DNA from: Vandiemenella viatica
Lineage: Eukaryota > Arthropoda > Insecta > Orthoptera > Morabidae
NCBI GenBank assembly: GCA_031002005.1
Contig: JARYHS010009186.1
Coordinates: 183,732,437 to 183,796,436 of the forward strand
Reading direction: 5' to 3'
DNA: 64,000 bases
Within the stretch, counting starts at the first letter, position 1, and every line of letters starts with the position of its first letter. The notes beneath the pieces are model-generated. The model did not search any database, had not been told where the DNA came from, and saw nothing but the letters and a program-made list of their open reading frames with translations. Made by a program: the position numbers and the translations under genes. Of the stretch, positions 21,315-36,300 are shown piece after piece.

Positions 21315-24300
21315 CTGCAATCAAGAAAAAAGTTCCATTACGATGGAGCATTGGCATTCATGCAGACCAGAGCCACAGTATTATTCAAACTACAGTACAG
21401 ATTGTAAACACAACCAACGTCAGTGACGGACCTATGTACAGAATTTTCCAAGCCGGTACAAAAATTTCAATCATGATTTTGACGCCCCCCTGAAGTTGCC
21501 ACCCGGTGTAAGTTGCCCGGTTTGCCTTCCCCCTCCCACACCTCAACATCAGGCACTGACCAATGTAGAACAGATATAAAAGTAGATATTGCCATTTCTT
21601 ACTTTACAACTTTGTTAATGTGATGTACGCTAGGACTCCTTTAAAATTATTATAATATATGAAACTGTTGAATGAGTTCCACAGTTCATACACAAGCTTA
21701 ATAATGATCTCGCTGTGGTAGATAATTTAATAGAAAGGTATTTAATGAGAGCTATTTGCTTCTGGTAAAAATCACATGAGTTGGCTCCAAACTGCTACAC
21801 TAGAGAACGGGTATCTATCGCAGTCATAAACCTTTCATTACTTAGGCTTGATGAACACAACTCCTTTATATGCCCTAAAGTTATTAGGACTAATATCTAC
21901 TCATTGTAGGAGACCGGGAAAATGAAGTCTCCGCTATATTGCCATTTATTCTCGTATTATAATAGTGCTACAGTGTCGATGGTTGGAAAGGTTCTGGAAA
22001 GAAATTGGATTAAGACCATCTGGCTACCACCATCAAAACTGAATAGAAACAAACATTCTTCGCTCACCCCAATATAACTTGAGTTTATACTCCGGTAGTT
22101 TGTGTCATTCCTTTCGAAAGTTGGATAAAGTACATCTACCAGACGGAACGGTGCAATACCCAGCGCTGTTTGGAACATTCTGGACAAGTTAGGCGGCTAT
22201 AAAAGGAGAAATCTGCATTGGCGCAACATAACCTTGAACTAAGATATGGCTTCGATTTTCAATTTGCCATGGCACTGGCTAAGACAAGAAAATATTTGAC
22301 CCGGAAGCTTCCTATGTCAATAAGACACAACATACATTAATCTGATAGAGAAACCATTAAGTAGATGTTAACATTTTTTATCCTAATCCATTACTTTGAT
22401 CTGGAAATGTTATCTGTTGAAAATTTATATGTTCGTAAACTTATTGGAAATAAACGTATGCTAAGCCTCTCAATGTTTTCAGTATATTTTAATAGAGTGC
22501 AAATGCAAGAACCATTTCGTTAACTTATTCAATGAAAGTATTTATCTGAACAGCTAGCGGTTAAGAGGAGATAATGGAATTTTCTAACGTGTTAACCTTG
22601 GCACCCCGATCGTTACGTCGTATGAGTGAAATATATACCATACGCACCTCATAGAAGTCATACATCATGAGTACGACATGTCCGTTGGCGGGACACGTCT
22701 GGTTGGTGGCTGTGCAGTCGATGTCGTCGATGTCAGACCACTGGTTGATGAAGAGCGCCTCGTTGCCCAGCCGGATCCACGACAGGTACGTCAACCAGCT
22801 GAGCGCCGACGGAATCGACCTGGCGGGCATGCCACAGATGATATTGCTACGTACTGAATCAATCCTGTTATACTTACCATTACAATGGCAACACTACTCG
22901 AGCGCGAGTAGTATGTTCCTATTAAAAACTCAAATTTGCTATGTTTGATAATTTAAAGACCGATGTAATATCAATCTTCACAATAGCCTTTCTTGTAATA
23001 GATAAATTTTTCATTTCTTTTAACCTATATAAGAACCTTGTCGCTAGTTCTTTCGGCAATTTTCTCCCCATAGCATAGAATTAGTTTTCTTTAGTTTTTT
23101 GATAGTATTTATAAATACAAAACGGCTTTTGGTTACATAACGACAGCGGGATTAAAAAATTTGAATTTACCTGCACAAAATTATGGCAAATTAGGTTATA
23201 TTGCCCGTAATTTCACACAAACAAATCATGATGATAATTCACAGTGAGATTTTAGTGCCAACGATCTCTTACCTTATGGTCTACGATATTTGAAACACTT
23301 ATAGAGTAAAATATTCTCCTTTATCTGATATTTCATCCCCTTAGATTGCGCTAGGATCGCTGTTTTCTTAGGGTTAAAATTTTGTTGGCTTTTATCAAGT
23401 ATGACAGGCGTATTTTATTAAACTTTTTTGTTTTATTACAATGTTACATCTCATCGATGACGATGTCATAAGGAACTGTCTGAAGAAACCATTCCGCCAT
23501 TCGCATGAAACAGCTTTGGAAACCTAGGGAAAACAGAAATCTCTTTAAAATGATCCCGCAACCTTTCAATCCCCAGGGCCTATAGTTAAACATTTAACGA
23601 CAAGGATCAGACCGTGTTTCTTCCCCCTTCTCTGCTTGATGTTTTCCAAGGGGCTTGAATACTGATACACTGGCGGAAATTAAAAAGGTAACACCCAGAG
23701 AGGAATGGTGGAATCTTAGGAATTTTGTAAATATATCCAGGATTATACCCAGGAGAAATGATAACAAATTTAAATGAATCAGGCAAAGTTTGTTACCCTT
23801 AGATAGAGTTGTCAATAAGTTGTGCGCCTACCTTGAGCACCTATACATTTGTGAATTCTTGTCGTCAATATGTGTTCGGGCGTCTTCTTGAGGTATGTCT
23901 CTCTACGCCAGCATGTCTTGTGCAGTCAGTTGCTGCACAGTTTAAGCTGGGTGACCATGTGATCTAGGCGTTCCAGACAAGCTATATTGGGGACAAATCT
24001 GCAGCCCAACTTGTGATCATAACCCACTGCAAGGCTTGTTTTGTGATGGCCACAGTTTGAGGACAAGCATTACCCTGCTGGAAAAGCTATTTGGATGGTG
24101 GTAATGAAGGGTGTCACAATAGGGTGCAGCACCACATTCAGATAGTGGTGAGCTGAGATTGTGCCTTCAACAACAAGGAATCCAGTCCAGCTGTCGAAAC
24201 TGATTGCCGCCAAACCATGTTATCAGTGGTTAGACCTGTGTGACATTCTGCAATCACAGCAGCATAAGCCGTTTCTCCTCAATGCTGCGCACGTTTTGTC

Positions 24301-27300
24301 GATTATCAGTTTGCCATAGACAGAATCTACATTCGTGTCTAAACACAAATGTATGCCTTTCGCGTGTCTATTTGCGTTTTGCATTACATTAGGTTAGATG
24401 ATGCTGACAGTGAAATGGAAAACCTTGCATATGGGTCACAGAGTGTAATCCTGCTTCAAGCAATCGGTTTACAATTGTCTGGAGGTGACTCTCTCTGTAA
24501 CAACTGCTTGGATTTGGCCGGCAGTCACCCGTCTGCCAACAACAGCCCCCACACAATTTGGCAGTCTTCACGTGCTGTTGTCCTGTATTCACTTTTGCAT
24601 GCTCTAGGAGTACTAGAGGCATATTTCATCTACTGGTAACAAGTCTTAATACTGGCATTGCACTACAGTCAACCCTTATGGAGATTTCATGATATGATGT
24701 ACCCATTTGAAATACGCCAACTCTCCGACCGTACTCACAGATAGACTAATGGATTTGGAGTGTTGTAACTGGTTACTTTGGCATAAGTGGTTAACAAGGA
24801 CTTGTGGAAAAAAAGTGTCATGTTATACCACACTGTTCTTTACTTATACGCTAAAAAACCATAGCGTTTTTAATAACAAATATCCTCTTCATATGGGTGT
24901 ACCTGAGGCCAAATTTCATTAATTTATCACAACTCCATGTGGGTGTCACATTTTTAATTTCTGCCAGTGAACAACATTGTACTGCTCATTGTCAAAATAA
25001 GTGTGCTTCCTACCATTGTAAAATAATGGTCTCGAGGAATCTAACCTCTAGACCAAGACTCCTTCTCAGTAGGAGATGTTTCATAGTATTCTTGTCAAAG
25101 TTAGGAACAAACCTAACCAATCGCAGCGTGTAAGTAGTTGATGGAATGCTTATTACGCTTCTGTGAAATGAGATTTACATACAAAAGCATGAAAATATTT
25201 AAGTCTCGTACGAAGTATTAGAAAAAATGTGATCGAAAACAATACTACGTGAATTTTTAAAATTTACCATTATTTTAAGGACTGTAAAAAAATTTGTAAG
25301 TTTATATTGAAGGAAATGAGTAAGAAATTAGTGCTATAAATAGTTTACGGAGCCTATAGTTACTTTTATTCAATCATAAACATCAATAAAATTATTTTGG
25401 TGTTCATTTCAATTGTTACATATGTCTTATTCAGGGTGATTCCGTTATGATGATGGAGAACAGTAAAAGTATAAATCTGAGGGATCTAGGTACGGAAACA
25501 ACCAAATCAAGAATTATAAACGAAAATCTGCTAAAGTTCTGCCTTTACCTTGCGCAGCGCTCAAAATAAGGGCCCCTACCTGCGAACCCTGATCATTACG
25601 TACAGTATTCCCACTGAGTACTCCCAAATACCCTCAGATAATTTCCCCTGTTGATGGACTAGCAATGGAGGACGTAGCTTGATGTGAAAAGAAATTGTGA
25701 TTAAGAAAAGTACCTTCTGACTGGAAAATACCACAGGTGATTCCCGTTTTCAAGAAAGGATCGGAGAATCCTAGAATTATCGACCCATATCTCTAACATC
25801 TGTTGCAGTAGAATTCTGGAGCATGTCATATGCTCTAACGTTATGAAGTTTCTGATGAAAACGAGTTACTTACAGCAAACCAACACGGATTTCGTAAGAA
25901 CCGTCGTGTGAAACGCAACTGGCTCTATTTTCGCATGACGTAATGAAGGTTATCGATGCAGGATCACAAGTTGATGCTATTTTCTTGGATTTCCAGAAGG
26001 CTTTTGACTCTGTACCACATAACCGCCTTTTGGCGAAGATTCGAGCGTACGGTATATCTGATCAGATTGCGAATGGATACGCGATTTTCTAACTGGTCGG
26101 TGCAGTATGTCGTTGTTGACGGGGAAGCCTCTTCAAAGCTAGATGTTACTTCGGGCGTTCCTCAAGGAAGTGTAATAGGACCACTTCTTTTCTTAATTTT
26201 TATAAACGATCTCGGTGACAACGTTAATTGCAGGATGCGATTTTTTGCTGATGATGCACTTATTTATAGGGAAGTGGGTGCTCTGACGATTGCTTAGAAA
26301 TACAGCGCGATCTGGATGTTATTTCGGAATGGTGCCGTAAATGGCAGCTTACACTTAACTGTAAAAAGTGCAAGGCAATGCAAAGTAATAAAAAGACCCC
26401 GTTTGCTCACGAGTACAAAGTTAACAATTCAGTTGTTGACACGGTCGATTCCCTGAAGTATCTAGGCGTAACAGTACAAAGCAACATGAAATGGGACTTG
26501 CACATAACTTCCGTCGTAGGCAAAGCTAATTCTAAACTACGTTTTATAGGTCGTATTTTGAGAAGCTGCAATGCTCATACAAAGGAAATAGCGTACAAAA
26601 CACTAGTGCGTCCGCATTTGGAATACTGTTGTGCAATTTGGGATCCGTATCGCAAGGGATTGATTGACACGTTAGAGAAAGTACAGAGGAGAGCCGCTCG
26701 ATTCGTGACCGCTAGTTACAGTCCTTATGTAAGTGTCACAGAGCTGATACGTGGGTTGGCTGGGATTGTTTGGCGGACAGACGACGTCGTTTTCGTTTAA
26801 ATTTGTTGGAGAATATGCGAAAATCTTAATTTACGAGTGCAACGAAATACTTCTTCCGCCAACCTATTTAGGTCGCAATGACAGGAGGGATAAGATTCGA
26901 GAGATAAGATGCCGTACTGATACATTTATGTATTTTTTCTTTCCTCGTTCTGTTCGGGATTGGAATGCGCTAATAGGATTGGTGCTTAGCACCCTCTGCC
27001 ACCCACAGTAATTGTGAATTGCAGAGTATAGATGTAGATGTAGAAAGAGACCGAACATCAAGTCTACGGTGCAGTAATGATGAATTACATTTACCTGCAC
27101 AAGTTTCATGAACTGCTACATTTACTACAGTTGCTCAAAATGGCGTACCCCAGCGTCAATACAGTTCTAAATCTCTTGTGTAGCAGGCAGCAAGAATGAT
27201 TGCTGTGAGATCCTCTTCAGTCTCGACAGACGTCTGGTACACAGGAATTTTCACATGGCCCCGCAAGAAGAAATCAAGTGGGCAGAGGTCAGGTGAACGT

Positions 27301-30300
27301 GCTGGCCACGGAACAGGACCTCCTCTGCCTATCCACTTTTCACGGAATATCTGATCAAGGTTTTCAACAGCCCTCCATTCAAAGTAAGGATACTATCCCA
27401 ACCTATACAACTACGTAAATGCTCGTAGGAATCGCCTACCCTAAAATCTTAGCAACAACAGTACCGGTAGCCTACATATATTCCACCTTCAACGGCATCA
27501 GAACGTTTTTCAGTTATGACTTTCAACACGGTCGTTTCCAGGCCAGGATCGCTAACCTCAAATTGAAATGTTTATCCTTCTCCATTATCCCTGAAAGTCA
27601 AGGAAGAGCTTCGTACAATCAACTACAGCCATAACATCTTCTACTGGAGCACACCGTCTAGAACTATGGCGAAATTCGTTGCCTGAAGAACAGTGGAGGA
27701 ACATCAAAGAGGCACCGGCTGCGGGATGTAATCAGCCATATGCTATATGGAAGGCTCTAAAAAGATTCAGAACTGAAGTGTCCCGATGTAAATATAATAT
27801 TAAAAAATGGGGGTACACTAATAACAACGATCTATGTGAATGTGGTGAGCTTCAGAACCCACAACATCTTCTGATATGCAGGAATCTCCCTGAAACCTGC
27901 AATATCGACGACCTTTACAGGGCAAACGAGAAGGCCATCAAGATTGCGGAATTCTGGTCACATTCTATATAATTGTGTTTATAGTTTAATATTAATTAAT
28001 TAATGTTATTTGTTTTTTCAACTTGTTATGTCCTGGACACGAGAAATAAATAAATCCCTGATTTCTAATATTTACACAATTTCTCTCTTCCTTGTGATAA
28101 TTAGCTATCTAATGTTCAGTGTTATTATCCCATTTCATATGTTTTTTTTTTCCATATTCAACTTGTGACTGCCCTTGGTAAACGCTGTATTCCTTAACAA
28201 TTTATGCAATTGAAATGCATGCGATGAAGGCATGGCAATTTCTATCCATTCATTGGAAAAAGAACTTTCGGAGTCAAACATCATTGAAAGATGCTGAAAT
28301 ACTTTGTTTTGGGAGAATGAGAAATCTGTGAGCTGAGTATTAGGTATGGGAAAACACTTATGGCATATAAAATAAACATAAAAGTATGTTAGAAATACTA
28401 AACAAGAAGAAATATTTTTTCGGTATCAAAAACCATATGCCCACTCCTTTGGCTCAGGACATTTCACAACCTCCATGACACGGAAATAGGTAGATCAAGC
28501 CCTGATGAAGGAAGAAATTTCATCATAGTGACTCGGCCGATAGGGTAAGAAAGATGGTGGTACACAAGTTCACAAAGTTCTGGGTCAAATCTCAAATTTC
28601 TCTGCAGTGCTTATGGAGTGAGTTTGTTTCCATATCTTTTGGAAGAGATTGCCTAAACGGACCTACACTGGACTTCACACTCTTCTGTCAATCATTCACA
28701 ACGAAGCACGCGTGGCAGTAATCCATTAAGTAAGTACACCTGAAACACTAGGGAAGGCAAAGGAAAAAGACCCACATTTAAAACCAAGATAGTTGTCTTG
28801 GGAGGGGTTACTTCACCTGTGGCTGTCGTGAATGTCTAGATCAACCTATACAGGGATCATAATCATACAACGCAATACACACATAACTATACCTAAAGAT
28901 TCACAGATAACATCTGATGAGCTGAAGTTTATTGGATACTCACATTACGTTGATGAAGAAGCCACCGTACAGGAGAAAGGGAAGCACCAAAAGCTGCGTC
29001 AGTGACATGGCCCTCGCTACGCTTGAGCTGATGCATGACACTAAGGAACCTGGGAACAGAAAAGTGTCTCGTTGTTTTGATGTGACAGACGAAGAAGGAG
29101 ATAATAGTAATAAGAATAGCTTCAGTGGAGAGAAGAAGGTCAGAAACTATGCTACCAGTTCGAATAGGAAACACAAAAAGTCACTTAAAATCGAGGAAAC
29201 GTATTGCTCCAAGACTAGTTGCCAATCAGTTATGAAGACTGTTCGTTAAGAAAATAGTTTTCTCTACCTCAGCCACTAATCATTTCGAGGCTCTTTTGCT
29301 TGAACCATGAAAAATTTATTTGTTGTGTTACTCATTTAGGAAACAAGCATTTCTAAGTGACAATAATGAACCATGCTACCGTTTGACTCATTAGTTACGC
29401 AGTGATGCCTAAAAAACGTATTTTAGGTGACTGGTGGGCAGCTCCAATCCAACACAGAGGCACAGTATCGCAAACTGCTTTGCAAAATCTATTTTGTATT
29501 AAACTACACCAACACTCAATTTGTATAAATAATCAATATCACGCAAGTGTAACTGAACTTCTGTTTCTTGCTATTATTCACCGTATGCTTTTCACTTCAT
29601 TCTCATAAGCAACTTCAGTGGTTCTATCTGTTCAGTATACATACACACAGTTACTTTGTTTTACAGCTACACTTTACAATGTAATTATGCTATAAATATG
29701 AACTTACATTTTCGATTGTTTTTTCTTGTGTTTCATTTGTATGTTGGTTGGTGATTTTTAACTACTAGATATTCAGCAAATGATAAATTACATTTTATTA
29801 CAGAGCTCTTAGATTTCCTTTGAATTTTGTACCAAGTTTTCTACATGTTTGACCTATTTGTTGTGTACGACAGTCATTTCGTGTTACTTTTTTCCAGCTG
29901 GGTTGTGAAATTTTTTGAAATGTGTGTTGGTTCTGTTATCCTGTAATGAGTTTCTTTTCTAAAGTCTATATGGAGTTCTTGTTTTTTTGAGAATGTTTGC
30001 TAATTTTTGTGTATTCTTTTTGATATAAGGAATGCTAATTTTTGTGTATTCTTTTTGATATAATTATAAAAAAACTGAGTAATTTGCAATAGAGTAAATG
30101 GCTCACAATATGCCGTTACTGTTCAAGCCCTGCTGAAGTTGTTAACAATCGTGTGTGTTCCATAGTAAGTTTCAGGCAAACAAAGGCCTAAATGATTTTT
30201 TTTTTTTCTTTTTTTTACAATTTAGTGAAATTAATGAATTATGCAGGTAAGGAAAAAACAACACCCTTTTACATCGAAGGCAAATAAATTTAAAATAAGC

Positions 30301-33300
30301 GTTCGTGACACAACATAAGAGCAACATAATTCAATTTTAATTGCGATGAAGCTCATGCTGTGCTGGCCGTTTGCCTAGTCATCTAATTACCCTTCAATTC
30401 CTCCATCCATCTACGTTTGGTGTTTCAGAATTTTAATTTCCTTCAGATTTTTTTGGAAATTATTCCCCCCGTCTCTTGGTAATTTATTCCAATCCTTGAT
30501 ACCCTAAACCCATGGTCATCTTTTCCTTTCCATGCACTATTCCTATTTTTTCGACCAATGTCTCTCCATTCCTCATCACCAACATACTGTACATCTTGTA
30601 CACTCCCAGATCTAATATCACTCTCCTAACTTCCAGTGACACCCAATCCAGATCCTTTATAATATATTAACTGACTGAATCCTGCGATTTCTAAAATCAA
30701 ATACATCAGCCCTTGTCACTATGATGAATTACAAATATCTCCAGACCCTTCGATAATTAATTCATGAAGGCGCGAATACTGAGAGGTTCTCGGTTTTGGA
30801 ACATCATATCCTACTTTAAAAAAAGTTGAGTGACCATTCATTCCTACATGGAATTATGTGCAGAGCAGGAAAATTATTATAAGAACAATGTAGTTAGTGG
30901 AAAAGGACAAACAGGGATATATAGATATACATCCCCATAGTAATTGGCAACCTTGTTTGAGCCATGCCAGAAAGTTTGCTTATAAATTTAAAAAGCCTAT
31001 GTGAAATAATACTAACATTTATCTTCACTTTGCAGTGGTGAGTTACATTGTTCCACGATTGAATAGCATTATTAAACCGATTTTCGTTGATTTAAGGTCT
31101 CCTGTCAAGTTTGTTCGCACAAAATGATAATTTACAATTGATGATGAGAGTCTTTTTCAGATTCAATGAAGACTTGACGATGAAATAGCAGGAAACAAGA
31201 AAGATGATGCATTAGCAAGGAAGGGGTATTTAATGCCGAAGAGATACACTTAGAAACAGCCTATACTAACTACATCAAAAATAAAATGACGATTTTATGG
31301 CAGCGCGAATGGTGGGAAGACTCTCAGGGAAAGGAAGGTTCTACGAAGCATTACAGCAGCACTGCCCAGTTAAACTGTGATTCGACAAAACTAAATGTTA
31401 CAAAAAAAAAAAAACCATAAACAACCACAGTCCGCCTGAAAATAACCATGGGCGATGCCAACTACACTTCCATTTTCTGAACATTGTCGACAATCCAATC
31501 TGCGACTGTGGCAGCAGCGAAGAAGAAGAAACAAATCACTTTAAGAGAAGTAGAGAACCTGTGTACTGTAATAGGGAGGAAAAGAGGTTAAAGAGATTGG
31601 TAAGAAGGAAACTTATCAGAGTTAAGAAACAGCAGATTAGTAGGGAATATTTAAAACGACTAAACAAGGGCTTAATAATAGCTAACAAGGTGGCTAAATA
31701 TGGATTTATAAAGAGTATTGTCAGTTCAGGCGGACTGTATGACTGATGCATCGGGAAATTTGTATGGATATGTTATAAAACTGAGGGGCAGGGAGGGTGT
31801 TGAGACGCTTATAGATAAGGATGGAGAAGAAGTTACTGAGGATTTGAAAAAGGCAGAGATTTTATGTAACTGGTTAAGTGAGAGCATTAGCGACAATGAA
31901 TCAAAATGAGGGGGTTTAAAACGGATAACGAGCTTAACAACACAATTAGAACTGAACAGATCAAAAATCTAGAATTCATCCTGAGGATATCATGAAGGAA
32001 CTATGAAAGCTGAAAAAATATATGGGCTGATGTAGATAATATTACTAGAGATGTCTTAAGAATAACTGGATGTGACATTGCACCTTATATTGAAATATTA
32101 TTTAAATTGAGTCTGGATACGCTGCTTACAAGATGACTGGAAAATTGTGATAGTAGTGCCGGAACTTAAAGGAGGGGTGACAAATAGAGTAGAAATTATA
32201 GGCCAATCATCAATGGTAGATAACTTAATAAAGAGATTGATATGCAACCACATCAGAAATATATGTGAGGAGTGTAAGTGGTTTTCAAGTAGGCAACATG
32301 GCTTAAGGCAGGATATTCATACGAATCTCAGTTGGTGGGATATATGCAAGATATTTCGGATGAAATGGACAAGGGAGTCCAAACTGATAATGTAGCACTA
32401 TCGCTTTCAAAGGATTTTGACAAAGTGAGCCATAAAATGGTAGTATTCAAGGTAAAAACTATTGGAGTGGATGAAAATGTGATTTGCTGGGTACTAGAAT
32501 TTTTAAAAGGTAGAAATCAGAAATTTACGGTAGGAAATTCGGTATCAAAAGAAGTGGAAGTAAAAATGGGAGTGCCACAGGGTAGCATTGCTATTCATTA
32601 TTCTAATGAATGATTGTGTTGATCGTTTACTACCTGAAATTAGATTGATTGCAGATGACATAATGGCATTTAAAAGAATCAAAACGGTAGAGGCTGTAGG
32701 GTGAACTAGACAGGATATCTAGTTGTGTTGGTAAACATGAGATGAAGATAAATACATAGAAGAGTCAGAAACGTGAGGAAAGAATTGCTTGTTGAAGACT
32801 TGAAACATAAATATTTTGGCATTACATTCAATAACAAGCTTAACCGGGCAGGATACATTGGACAGGTAGTAGGAAAAAGTTTCAAAATTCTGCATTTGTT
32901 GGAGAGAGTGATGAGGGGATATACGAGAAAAGTAAAGGAATCAGGATACAAAACTTTGTTCAGACCATTGTTGGAATAGGGTGGTGTATAATGGGACCCA
33001 CATATTGAGTATCAAATACAGATAGTGAGGGTGCAAAAAAGGGCTGCAAGATTTGTTTCTGGAAATAACCGCAGAATGCAATCAGTAACAGATGTGATAA
33101 AAGAGCTGGAATGGGATTCATTAGAAGACAGGAGGAGGGTGAAAAGAGTCCTGGGAGTGTACAAGCGTATATTCGTGATGAGACATGGAAAGATGTTGGG
33201 GTAAAAATTAAAAGTAATGCATGGATGGAAGAAGATGGCCATGGCCACATGCTGGCTCTCAATTTCACGCACAAGGGTGTAGGAGATTCTCTTATTTAGA

Positions 33301-36300
33301 CAAGGGGTCAGGGATCGGAATAAGTGACCGAGAGAAATGATGAATAATTTACCAAAAACGTTGAAAGACTTTAAAGTTGATATTTGTAGAGGGCAAATGT
33401 AGGTGGGTGCAGGAAAGTGGTAAGATGGGTGTGTAGGAAATTGGCACCGGAGCTTGCGCACCATTGGAATTAAAATTAAACTTAAACAAATTAAATATAC
33501 CACGGCTCGGAACGCTCTTATAAGAGCCCCGGCAAGGGAAAGACAACAACTACCAGCTGTTCTATCTTCAAAGAACATAAAAGTATGTGACTTCTGTATC
33601 ACTTTGTTAACAGAAACAACATAACCAAATCCAGACAGTGGTGACACTGGTAGCAAGACCCATTCCTGTAAAACCGAAAAAAAACAAGACTTTATCCTTT
33701 ATCTCTGAATGTGTACATTTTTGTATATGTGCCACTATGTTAAGGTGTATGAAATGTATGTGGTAAAGCTGTATGGCAACTTCCTTAATTATTAAAAATT
33801 ATTAATTATAGTTATTATTCGTTACAAATTATTAATAATTTTAATACACTTTTGTTTGTTAGATTAATGAAGCATGAATTACGTTATATTTCCATCTTGG
33901 AATGTACACTTGAATCAAACTTTGCTCCAGTTGTCGAAATATAACTTGAATGTAGCTGCAGATTACTAGACTTTACTCGAGATCCCATTTGTCTATTACC
34001 AGGTTATACAATATTGAATACACTCTGTTCGGCCTATCTCGGTAATAAAATTTTCTCTAAAAATAATGGGAACAACGAGTTATTCTGAATGCAGGAATGC
34101 CCCGAAACACCTAGGACGCTAACAATTGCTGAAGATATAATACTCATTACAACAATACAGGAACTACGAGTTTTCATTTAAACAGCATTGATTCACTCAA
34201 GATATTACACTACCAACTATAACAATATTTGCAAAAATAAGGTTAAGTCTAGTGCGTGTTCATTAATAAAAAGTTTTGAGATCTTGTTCTTCAACAAGTC
34301 TACATTCTTCAGTGTGCATTCATTCCACTTTTAAAAAAAGTATCTATCCATGTCATGAATCGTTGATTTTCCTAAAAATGTTCATGTCATTTTTACATTT
34401 ATCATGTAATATTTAAGAAGATGAAAGATACAACGGGCATAAATTACTCACAAACTTGTCAGAAGGACTATTTTTGAATATGGTAGTGAGGTATGGAAAC
34501 AAAATTTTGGGTATTAAATACAGGAGTTGGGGGGGGGGGGGAGGTGTAAAAAGGGCTGCCAGATTTTTCTCTGGAAATTATCGCAGAACATAACCAGTAA
34601 CTGATATGATAAAAGAGCTGGAATGGGATTCACTGGAAGACGGAGGTGGAGGGTGAAGAGTGTGAAGGGATGAAATTGGTGTAAACGTAATGCATGGAAG
34701 GGAAAAGTTGACCAAGACCATAAGCTGGCACTCGATTTTAAGCATAACGGTGTGGGAAGATTTTCTTTCGTAGGTGATTGGGTCAGGGATTAAAAATAAC
34801 TTACCAAGAGAATTGATGAATATAGGGATTAAAAATAACTTATTAAGAGAATTGATGAATATATACAAATTTAAATCACGACATAAGTGCGACGGTTCAC
34901 CTTATGTATTTGTAAGACTGTACGTTCCTGAGAGCTACATGTTTGGAAGTTGCCATGATACATGGGATAATTCTCGTATATTATTATGGTCCTCTTAGTT
35001 CATAGCTACACTTCTAATTTTTGAATATACCAGATGATATAGAAAAGGTGTATGTTACAGACCTGGAAACGTGTTTCAGGCCTATGAGCTTAGAGTTCTT
35101 CATAATTTCATTGTTTATGAACAGTAGAAAGACTCTCACCAAACGAGGAAGCTACGATGGACACGAGCACGGTGACGCCTGTGGCGAGGAAGAACCTGAC
35201 TGGCGCCGGATTGAGGCCCACCATGTAGTAGGCGACGGCAGAGAAGAGGCAGGGGATGGCCAGGAAGACGGGCAGCTCAGCGAGCGTCTTGCTCAGGAAG
35301 TACACGTCAACCCGGTACATGCCGTTCAGGTGCTCACGTCTGAACACGGGCAGCTCCGAGCAGAACGTCTGCAAACATGAAGGAAGCCTGATACCAACGA
35401 TGTAACTACCGTTGAGGCCCGTAGCAAATTCATCAGATGGGGCCCCTCCTTAGTGCTCGGTCTAGGGGTGGTGTAAACCAGAGCACCCAATTTATGGGAG
35501 ACCCTTTTTTTAGCTCCATTACCGCCTCGGACGGCGGCAGTGGATGGGCTGGTTTGTTTAAGGGGGTGGCAGGCCTCTTGGGCCGAGATGCCCGTGGCAT
35601 TTTGCCCGTCCTGCCATCCTATCATTAAACCACTGCAGAATGCACACGTTACATATACTTGAACATTCCATCTATATTTATTTTAAGACTATTTCCTCTA
35701 ACAATGTCTATTACGTCTTAAAGGGGACGTCCATTAATTACGTGAGGTGTTTTTTTTTTTTTTTTAAATTTGGACTCCCTCCTCTATCTCTTGGTGAGAT
35801 TTGGTAACATTGGAGGGACGCCCTGCCCTGCTTTTCATGTGAGATCTACTTTATAATTATTTTTTTTTTAAATATTTAAATGTTCATGTATTTTGCCTTA
35901 TGGCACTAAACATCTAAACGTTTTTCTGTGACATAAGAAAAGAAAAATGATGTATAAGTTGAGGTGAGGTATTTATTGAACCCCCTCCCTTTAAATAAGA
36001 TTTTTTCCGGACCTCCTCCCCTTTCCCTATTTTAGTTCACGTAATAAATGGACGTCCCCAAACGCAATGTGCTACTAGGCAATATCCTCTCGCTGTGTTA
36101 TTAAGACTTCATTTGTTATATAGTTTCCTTTGCAACAAAGTTAAAAAATCAAGTTATTTTTTCTTCCCGTTATTAAATTTTTATTAACTGAAACTTCGTA
36201 ACCCAAGTAAGAGCGACCTAGTGGCTTATTGATTAAGGCGTCTGACTGTAGTTCGAAAGGTCCCCGGTTTTGAATCTCGGCGGGGATTTCAGTAGTCCCT

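Noticed and set aside
22667..22948. Plus-strand 93-codon frame
   Set aside because: Antisense to exon K.
33012..33656. Minus-strand 214-codon open frame
   Set aside because: The longest gap-free open frame apart from the 232-codon gene, but it is antisense to the CR1-like LINE 3' end, has no recognisable domain, and its 5' part lies in unrelated flanking sequence.
35021..35380. Plus-strand 119-codon frame
   Set aside because: Antisense to the White-like exon I; no homologue pattern of its own.
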